The notes under the pieces were generated by a model. That model saw only the letters and a program-made list of their open reading frames with translations, made no database searches and had not been told where the DNA came from. This document shows positions 56,401 through 64,000 of a DNA stretch of 64,000 bases, piece by piece (within the stretch, counting starts at the first letter, position 1; every line of letters starts with the position of its first letter). Both the position numbers and the translations under genes were made by a program. Where the stretch lies: assembly GCA_902728285.1 (NCBI GenBank), contig CACVBU010001147.1, forward strand, positions 659,466 to 723,465. Reading direction: 5' to 3'. Source of the stretch: Clytia hemisphaerica. Its lineage: Eukaryota; Cnidaria; Hydrozoa; Leptothecata; Clytiidae.

Positions 56401-59400
56401 AATACAGTGATCGTGTGTGGGAAATCATCGAAGATATCGTCGTCAGAGCTGTTTATATCACCAATGAAAAGCAAGAGCTGGCTGGTAAAAGACGAGCAGA
56501 ACATGAACTAAAGAAAATATCGAATGCTTTTGAGCGTACACAAACAGTAGCTATACAAACGGACTTATTAAAAGAAAAGAAAAAGCCAGTCACTATGGTC
56601 AAAGAGACACAAACTGATGCAGTACCAAAGAAATTACCCAGTGGTGCAGTTGCATTACCTGGTATCGCCAACCCAGGCGCTTCTCCTGCACAGGTTGCTG
56701 CTCCACCACCACCGCCTCCTCCTCCCCCTCCTCCACCAGGTATGGGAGCACCACCACCACCTCCTCCACCTCCCCCACCACCAGGAGGTATGATGCCCCC
56801 ACCACCTCCACCTGGAATGGGTGGACCACCACCGCCACCTCCACCACCACCACCTCCAGGTATGGCAGGAGTTCCTCCGCCACCTCCTCCGCCTGGCATG
56901 GGAGTTCCTCCGCCACCACCTCCACCTCCAGGTATGGGTGGAGTACCTCCTCCACCGCCACCGCCAGGTATGGGAGGGGTACCTCCACCTCCACCACCAC
57001 CTGGAATGGGAGCTCCTCCACCGCCACCTATGTTTGGAGGAGTACCACCACCACCCCCACCAGGCTTTGCGCGCACTGTACCGGACGGACCAACTTCTAA
57101 GATCAAACCAACACGCACACCAAGTAGTAAAATGAAAAAGCTTCAATGGAATAAGATTCCAACTCACGTTTTGAAACGAAACAGTAGCAGTGTTTGGAAT
57201 AAAGTCATTGAGGTGGATGGTGTAGAGCCAGATTATTTAATCGAAGAAGATCTTTTTAAACAAGCAGAAAAGAAAAAAGTTGAAAAAGTAGAAAAGCCAA
57301 AGGAACCGAAAGAGGTAAGATTTATGTTGGTATCTTTCGAATAAAATTTAAACATTCATTACTGAAAAGTTAATACCAAGTGGTAATTTGATTTGTATTT
57401 ACTCATTTTCCATTAGATTTCTTTATTGGATCCGAAACGAAGCATGAACATCAATATCTTCTTGAAACAATTCAAAGGAGGTCCCGCGCAACTCATCGAA
57501 TGGATCCGTATAGGTAATGCTACCGACATCGGTGGTGACCGTTTGAAATGTTTGGAAACGTTACTTCCCGATTCTTCGGAGAAAGAAACGATCAAATCAT
57601 TTTCTGGTGATCGAAACAAACTCGGACCTGCTGAAAAGTTTGTCGAACTCATGTGTGAACTCCCAAGGTAATGACTTTTTCTTTAATTTTACATTGAATT
57701 TTTTAACCATGTGTACGTGGAACTTTCTGAAAACTTTGAATAATTTAGTTTTAACAGTTACTATTTGATGTTTTCTTACGTAGTCAAAATTTATGGAGAA
57801 CTTCATTAGATTAGATCCCGATTTGATAGCTCTCCTTCTCTTGATTGTAGTTACGAGTTCCGAATCAAGGGTTTGATCTTGAAAGAAGACTTCTTGGTCA
57901 ACAAAGAAAGTTTACAGCCACAAATCGAAGTCTTCAAAGGTGCTGTGGAAGGTAAAGAATAAAGATATTTACAGCACTTGTTATCACGTGCTGATCTCTT
58001 TCTATATTCGCATGGCTCTCAAACTTGACTTTCTGGATTTGTTCCTTGATTTTTCTTCACGAACTCGTATTAACGTAACATTTAGCATAGACTTACCAAC
58101 TCAGAAGATGCTCGAATAAGAGTTTCCTCCAGAAGATAACATATATGAAACATCTCCTGTTTATAACACAAATTGCATGAAATTTAATTTTCCTTTTATA
58201 GACATTTTGAACAACGAAACGTTACCGGAAATTTTGAACTTGATTTTACGCGTTGGTAATTTCATGAACCATGGCTCGCATGCTGGCAATGCAGAAGCTT
58301 TCAAGTTCAACTCGCTGTTAAAGTTGACCGATACTCGTGCTAATAAACCACGAATGAACCTCATGCATTTCATTGTGCAGGTAAACTACCTTTTCATATA
58401 TATCCCATAAATCCATAGTGGCCCTGGTTTTTTTTTACCTCAGTGTTTTCTTGATTGAATAGGAATTGTACTCCTTCCTATAGAAGAGAGTTTATTGTTG
58501 CAAAATGTAGATTTTTTAGTGTGTGCTGAAAAATTCCTTCTTCAATCAGAAGTTTTTTCAATGATGTTTTCTTCAAAATGTAGGTAGCAGAGGACAAAAA
58601 GGAAGCCTTATTAGAATTCCCGAAAAGCATGACCCACCTCGATGCATCGGTCAGGTTGAGTATCGATAACCTTGAGAAAGAAGTGGTCACACTGAAGAGA
58701 AGTTTGGAGGCTGCTCAAAAACAACTCGATAAAGTATCGGAAGACGTCCAGGAACAAATGGGAGAATTCTTGGGTGTAAGTCTCCTTCCTTGCAATTTTG
58801 GAACGATCAGAGCTCTTTCAGATGTATGGGAATTACTAAAAGGTTGCTCTTTCTACAGAAATAATCCTATATTCATGATATGCACCACTGCAATGTCTTC
58901 GTTCCACCCAATAGCTCATTGGTTGGAAGTGACGTAAAATCAGTCAATACGTCACTTTCAACCAATCAGCTATTGGGTGGAACGGAAGACATTGCAATGG
59001 TGCATATCATGAATTGTACTAATGAACAATGCAATGATATCCATATTCTCTGAAGTCTTTCTGTTAGATTGTATATCGGATTCGTTCTGTGAATTATCAT
59101 TTTGTGTAACTTTTCGATTTTTTCCAACTACAGCAATCCATCATTGAGATCACAGTCTTAGAAGATCAGTGCAAAGAAATCCGTAAGCTGGTTGCAGAGA
59201 TGGCCAACTATTTCTGTGAAGAGCCAAAGAAATTCGTGGTGGAAGAGTACTTAAACATGATGAAACAATTCTGTGAAAAATTGACCAAAGCTAAAGATGT
59301 AAGGGCTGTAACTTTTTAATAAAATAATGAGAAAGGAAGACTTTACAGCTGTACAGCATTGTACACATCTTAGAATCGTAGTATTTTAGGGGCAAGTTGA

Positions 59401-60897
59401 GTAGCTTAAAATATTAACGACAAAATCAATTGTTGACATTTTAAGCCTGATCGTTGATTCATTGAACAGAAGTTCTAATCTGTCATACTTTTTTACCTAT
59501 CAACGAACCCTCTTCCGTCATTTTCAGGAAAACGAACAATTCAAGAAACAAGAGAAGAGGAGGATTGAGCGCGAAAAGAAGGAGGCCGAGGAGAAAGCCA
59601 GACGGGAAAAACTGGGTATCAAAGAAAAACCAAAAGGACGGAGAGCACCTCCACTTATCGAAGAGAAATCTATCATTGATAATCTGTTGGATGAAATCAA
59701 AAATGGTTTCCCTCTCAAGAAATCTCAAGTGACGTCACCTACCAAGAAAGAAGCACCTAGCACTAAAGAAAACGTCGACCCAAAGAAAGCGAGAAGAAAT
59801 TGGAAGAAAACGAAAGCACTCGCTTCGTTGATAGGTAAATATTTTTCATAAAATCGTATGATTTAATATGATCCATTTTCTTTCTTGATTCAGACAAAAC
59901 TACGTGAACGAGTTATAGACTTCCTCATTCGTCGATTCCCGCTGATATAAACATTTCCCGATTTCCATTTTTCTGGTATCCTGGGACGAGTTGAACGGTT
60001 ATTCGTGGGAACAGGATTGACCCCCTGGCAATTCACATGACCATTTCATTTTTAACATTCCTTTCAAATTCTTTCATAGTGACTGGCAAGCAGAAATCAG
60101 TGGAAGAGGAAAACCGAAAAAACAAAGAACTTTCAATGTTAAATAGTGATTCTGATAGCTCTAGTAACGGACTTTCCAATGGGAAAATTTCGAACGGGGA
60201 AATCTCTAACGGACATTCAACAGCGATAAAAACGAACGACGAGGAACATTTATCGAACGGAACGAGTAAATCGAGCGATCTGAAAGACGAAAAAGTTCCA
60301 ACGGAACCGATAGACGAAGTCGATAATACGAGCGGTAAAACGACTATATTCCGTGAGTCGTCGATAAAACCAAAAAGGGCGTCCGTTTCAAGTCGGACAT
60401 CTGTTTCGAGTCGGGCATCTGTTTCAAGTAGGAAGTCGAATTCGGACGTCAATGACGCAATCGCTAGCCTGGACGATATCGAAATAACTGAAGCAGCGGC
60501 TACCAAAAAAGAAGTGACTATTACAGAGGCTGAAAAGCCGAGTGAGATAATGAGAGTTTCGTCTCCTAGGAGAAAGAAATTCTCTCTTGATAACAAAAAG
60601 GTAGTTTCGAACAATGACGTTAAGTTAGATAAGAAACAAAATGAGAGTGTAGATGTTGAGTCGTCTTATGAATCATGCTCAGCAGAGCAAGCACAACCAT
60701 CCCAATCTATGCCTAATTTATCCAATGACTCCGTTGAAGAGGCCGTTGAACTGGACCAAGCGACGCCGAGAAATGCCGTCTCTGAGGGTGGCCTCAATAC
60801 GCCGAAATCACCGAAGCCAGATCGAGAGAAACCAAAACGTAAGGTTGTTTATCACCGTTACGAGGAACGCTTCGAAAAATTCCAACGCAAGCGATAA
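53432..60897 (+). CDS. INF2: INF2-type formin, common body (12 exons, 1,149 aa after the variable exon)
   Basis: Actin nucleator/elongator. Exons: 53432-53547, 54156-54315, 55580-55613, 55870-56008, 56328-57314, 57417-57667, 57851-57951, 58202-58380, 58584-58775, 59134-59298, 59528-59834, 60080-60897; all GT-AG and in phase. Numbering from the first common residue: FH3/DID remainder 1-210 ([32 protein letters not shown]); FH1 about 275-397 with ten proline tracts separated by GMG-type linkers; FH2 about 415-775 ([49 protein letters not shown]); a charged helix; and a WH2/DAD-like motif at 823-841 ([17 protein letters not shown]), the position and form typical of INF2. The tail is disordered, with three SVSSR repeats and a basic end. 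Two LC8-type motifs (AIQTD, KETQT) precede FH1. AATAAA is at 61099-61104. Confidence 0.92.
53600..53752. mobile_element. Foldback MITE in formin common intron 1
   Basis: The ends TGAGGTTAA and TTAACCTCA are inverted, and inner arms ATCACGACGACGGACGAAAA and CCGCCGTCGTGAT extend the dyad around a CTAGCCTATT/AATAGGCTAG stem. About 150 bp, non-coding. Confidence 0.7.
54316..55579. other. Formin common intron 2
   Basis: Largest intron of the common body (1.26 kb). The part at about 54455-54835 consists of TTATAAAAA/TTCTTATAAAAAAAACG sequence of the same AT-rich TIR family seen at 31508-31743. No exon seen. Confidence 0.5.
56698..57067 (+). repeat. FH1 proline-tract repeat region
   Basis: CCN-rich coding repeat with ten tracts of 5-13 prolines separated by GMGA, GGMM, GMGG, GMAGV, GMGV and similar linkers. 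It is read in the formin frame. The open antisense frames (Gly-rich) are an artefact of the composition. Tract number may vary between alleles. Confidence 0.9.
58871..59014. mobile_element. Foldback MITE in formin common intron 9
   Basis: ATTCATGATATGCACCACTG at the left is mirrored by CAATGGTGCATATCATGAAT at the right. Inner arms CAATGTCTTCGTTCCACCCA and AATAGCT continue the dyad over about 65 bp per arm. Same family as 26154-26281 in the GAB gene. Confidence 0.8.
59894..59908 (+). CDS. Possible alternative formin 3' end (four codons then stop)
   Basis: A good acceptor (TTTCTTTCTTGATTCAG, ending 59893) follows exon 11 by only 59 bp. Joined to the leftover G it reads Asp-Lys-Thr-Thr-stop and would give a formin lacking the 273-residue tail. 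It could also be an unused cryptic site. Confidence 0.3.
60379..60432 (+). repeat. 18-bp coding tandem repeat, three copies
   Basis: Encodes [18 protein letters not shown] in the formin tail. The Arg-x-x-Ser spacing resembles basophilic kinase or 14-3-3 sites (inference). Confidence 0.85.
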
Positions 60898-61283
60898 GGA
60901 GAAATTTATTCCCTCTTTTAATATATTATTTCTACGCGGGTTTAGATTATCAGTGATCACTTTGACAGGTTTTCTGGAGCCGTTATTTTACTTTTTTCAT
61001 TGAAATCTCTTTTCTGGAGCTTCAAATTTGGATTAGACAAATGCAGACTGGACACAACTTTTAAAGGTGAGAGTTTTTTTTTCATACATAGTTTAAAAAA
61101 TAAATTTTTCATTTTCATTTTCGTTTGAGAATTTTATTTTACGCAAAAGTTTATTCATTGTACATAGAAACTACGCAAAATTTATACAAAGTGTTATATT
61201 GTTGTAACAACAAAAAGAAAGAATTATTTGTTAAAGAAATATCTACTTAATATTCTAATCTTTCCAATTTTGTTTCATTTCAG

Positions 61284-61450
61284 TCATCAATTACCTCCAC
61301 CATATCAATACATCAGATACACATGACCAACAAGATGGGTCACATTCTCATACACAGCACGATGCTTGGAACTCTCAACATGTCGCATACTTCACACCAC
61401 TTCAAATATGCACTTTAACACAATCTGAGAGATCGTGGAATTTTCCATGA
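61284..61450 (+). CDS. Possible alternative terminal exon, His/Thr-rich, 55 aa
   Basis: Follows TTTTGTTTCATTTCAG. It is open in the phase left by formin exon 11 and stops at 61448-61450. The peptide starts VINYLHHINTSDTHDQQDGS and is rich in His, Thr, Ser and Gln. It is also explicable as chance openness in C/A-rich DNA, or as 3' UTR. Confidence 0.25.
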
Positions 61451-62639
61451 TCACACCTCCGTCCTATAATACCCATACAGTGTATACTCTATGAAGTATT
61501 TCAAACGCACACACAGAGTCAATCAAGAACACGGCATGAGCTAACCTGTGAAAATATTATGCCTTGCACTAGACACTACTTATGCGAAATTTTTGTTTTC
61601 TCTACACATGCACTTTCCAAGGAGACAAACTTTTAAATATACCACGATTTTAATGGATATTTAATTATCATAAAACATTCTCCATGTACATAACATTTTT
61701 TTATATTTTGCATCATCACTTGTAACACCCTGCTCTTATTTGTTCATCTTGTTTCATGCACACTGGATTATGGTACAAAACTGTCATTTAATTCAGAATA
61801 CATTTCTCACGAATGTCCACCGCTATGCTTTTTCATCCTATATTATATCCATCGTGAAATCATCCAAAAACCAATCAAAACTAATACCAATGGCTATGCG
61901 ATCCTAATTTCATTCTGAGAAAAATACTAAAGCGCAATAATATTTACACAGTTTCAAACTTCTAAATAATTTACCTCACAAAAATACACCAAATAACTCT
62001 CTCCACAAACCCAAAAACATACACATATACACGACAAAAAAACAGCCTACGAAGCAAACCCACGACACATACAACACACGAACATTACCCATTCGTTCAT
62101 TTAACGCAAAACACACCCCTCCAAAAAGGACAAGACTTACACTTTTTTCAGGGCTTTCATCAGTGACAACAAAGGCTAATCAAATGATACAATGTCGTAA
62201 AAGACGTCGTTCTGGAGAATACACAATGATCGCCATTTTGGAACGAAAGTAAATGTTACGGTAACGAAAATAACACGGTGACAATTAACGACGCATAGAA
62301 AAAGTAATGACCTTATTAGTCTAAAGTCCATTCGCTTTAAGTGTGTTCTTATACTTATCCTTTTAATATAATTTCGGAATTTTGAGAATTTTTTGAATAG
62401 TTGACAATTCAATTCAAGGTCATAAAACAGTAATATAATCGGGGGTTTCAGTCTCTGAATGCTCACTTAAAAGTGAAAAGACTTGAATTTTGCCTGCAAG
62501 GTATGACGTTTTAACATAAACACAATTTACACTTACAGAAAACTGTAATTAGATTTTACGTCAAAAAGTCTGTTTCAAAAAATTGACAGCCCGTATATTA
62601 CCTTAAGATAAGAAATTTTGGCGGAAAGAAATTTAAATT

Positions 62640-62870
62640 TATAGGTCATTCGCCAAAATAAATTCTCGCCAAATTTAAATTTCTTTCGATTTAGTCTCTA
62701 TTTTCAGTTAAAATATTGAACAAAAATGGGTCGTTCGCCAAAATTACTTCTCGCCAGATTTAGAAATTTTATTAAATCGCCAAAATAAATTCCGCCAGAT
62801 TGCACAAAAATTGGCGAATGGGCTCATTCGCCAAAATTTCTTCTCGCCAAAATTTCTTCTCTTTAAAGGT
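62640..62870. repeat. TTCGCCAAAAT repeat block
   Basis: The words TTCGCCAAAAT, TTCTCGCCA and AATTCCGCCAGA recur at least seven times, in part as inverted copies (TTGGCGAATGGGC against GCCCATTCGCCAA). Degraded repeat, non-coding. Confidence 0.6.
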
Positions 62871-63842
62871 ATTAAACATTGCTCTTGATAGTAAAAAGGT
62901 ATCATTAAAAGTAATACCTCGTTGAAAAATAATTTTGAGTGAATTGGCTAAACCAAAGAGAATTTTCTTCATAATGAAGAAGATAAGATACTTTACCGCA
63001 TTAAAATCTCACTTTGATGAAAAAGTATTACGCTTTTAAAAAATTTTCCAAGGCGGCGATAAATTACTAAAAATGGACCATTTGTATCTTTTCCAGTCTA
63101 GCTTTTCTATTTTGAAAAACACAGTTTCTTGAATGATTTTTGAGATCGTCACCATTGCTCATAAATTACTTCGCTTTGATCTGCTCTCTCTGGTGCGCTG
63201 TTTGCGAGTAAACATAAAATGTGCTAAATGACTATACCTTTGCCCAAAAGTACGCTACCCTTTTTTATAAGCATACTGAGGCTCAAATTTGCTAAAATAA
63301 TGTGCCCCTTTTTATCAGAGTGGATGAAATCGTAATAAAAGTAAAACTGAAAATAAAAATCAGCAAAAATTGTTTTGAAAAATAACTTTCGTAAGCATAT
63401 GACCAGGCATAATTTGTGGCTGAAAATGAAATAATGAAATCTGCTAAACATAATGAGCCTCAGCCCAAATTTCTGGTATTCTTAAAAAGGGTTCATTATT
63501 TTCACCTCATCTTGAGCATTTCTACTCGCTTAACTTTCAAAATACAAAGTTAATCAAAAGATCAACACTCGGAATGCAAACTGGAAAGTTGAGCGGGCTT
63601 TTGGAAAAAAAAGCTGATACATTTGCGGCAAAACATTTTCATAGATAGCTAAATCCACGATACATGGGTGTACATATTGTCCTCTTGATTGGTTGGGTAT
63701 ATAAGCTTGAAAGTGCAAGGGTTGTATCTCAAATTTGGGGCTTTGGACTGTTTCATTCGGGAACTTAATGTTTTGTAAATTAGTTCTTTGAAATCAATTC
63801 GAACACAATTTCTAATAATTTTTCAATTCTTTCTATTTACAG

Positions 63843-63901
63843 TTGGATGGTTTGCAAAATTCTTCTCTCCACAGCCTTACGAAAAGAACGAAGTGGAATA
63901 A
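63843..63901 (+). CDS. Terminal coding exon: alternative formin C-terminus or last exon of an unplaced transcript
   Basis: An excellent acceptor (TTTCTATTTACAG) is followed by VGWFAKFFSPQPYEKNEVE and a stop at 63899-63901, read in the phase left by formin exon 11 (one G). The residues are clearly protein-like. I found no other upstream exon that could donate to it within 3 kb. The fit to the formin rests on phase and position only. AATAAA overlaps the stop codon. Confidence 0.45.
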
Positions 63902-64000
63902 ATGCTGACATCATCAATTTTTTGTACATTTCTTATTTTTCACTCATTTTCTTCTTATTTGTGAATAGTATTTCTTATTCTGATTTCTTCACGCAAATTC
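63902..64000. other. Right edge of window
   Basis: AT-rich sequence following the candidate terminal exon. No feature seen. Confidence 0.4.

Larger units (their letters stand above)
60898..63842. other. Formin 3' UTR and downstream region
   Basis: A poly(A)-type AATAAA lies at 61099-61104. From about 61284 to 62160 the plus strand becomes strongly C/A-rich, unlike its surroundings. About 62640-62870 is a repeat of TTCGCCAAAATTTCTTCTCGCC words. Two phase-compatible candidate terminal exons are described separately (61284, 63843). Confidence 0.5.

Noticed and set aside
56453..57167. Long antisense and alternate-frame ORFs (Gly-, Trp- or His-rich) over the proline region
   Set aside because: They mirror the CCN-rich FH1 sequence, which lacks stops in several frames. 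The plus frame continues conserved FH2 coding on one side and FH3 on the other.

Overview
The window is AT-rich nuclear DNA from an animal. The genes have multiple exons with GT-AG introns of about 0.1 to 4 kb and encode metazoan proteins. The intergenic and intronic DNA is full of short inverted-repeat transposons. Gene content (GAB-type adaptor, INF2-type formin, CUB-domain secreted protein, USP35/38-type deubiquitinase) fits an invertebrate. I cannot fix the phylum from sequence alone.

Layout, left to right. 1-536: the last two exons (+) of a signal peptide peptidase (HM13/SPP), ending in a KKxx ER-retrieval signal. 537-8207: intergenic DNA with two hAT-like MITEs, a TA-flanked foldback MITE, another MITE, and local duplications that preserve empty insertion sites. 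8224-12927: a complete seven-exon USP38-like ubiquitin protease (+). 13905-18170: a complete seven-exon secreted protein (-) with two CUB domains, a long Ser/Thr-rich stretch and an unrecognised C-terminal domain; its 3' end converges on the protease gene. 18171-23590: intergenic, with a tRNA-derived SINE bounded by an 11-bp target-site duplication. 23591-26779: a five-exon GAB-family docking protein (+) with PH domain, Grb2 SH3-binding motif, YxxM/YxxP motifs and a C-terminal tyrosine motif. 27614-30096: DPH3 (+), two exons, whose single intron holds a decayed PIF/Harbinger element and a related MITE.

33448-60897 (possibly to 63901): one INF2-type formin (+) with an unusual architecture. Six separate exons (V1-V6, each starting with its own ATG and each 3n+1 nt long) encode alternative versions of the N-terminal GTPase-binding/diaphanous-inhibitory module. 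All end at a donor in the same phase, and all can join one common body of 12 exons (rest of FH3, FH1, FH2, WH2/DAD-like motif, disordered tail). This looks like a variable-first-exon array of the kind known from protocadherin or UGT1A loci, here swapping the regulatory half of an actin nucleator. V2-V4 share a nearly identical 322-bp block behind unrelated N-terminal extensions, with a mosaic divergence pattern suggesting gene conversion. Several phase-compatible alternative 3' ends may exist as well.

The genes look functionally independent; there are no operons. All models come from reading frames and splice-site phase by eye. No transcript or database search was available.
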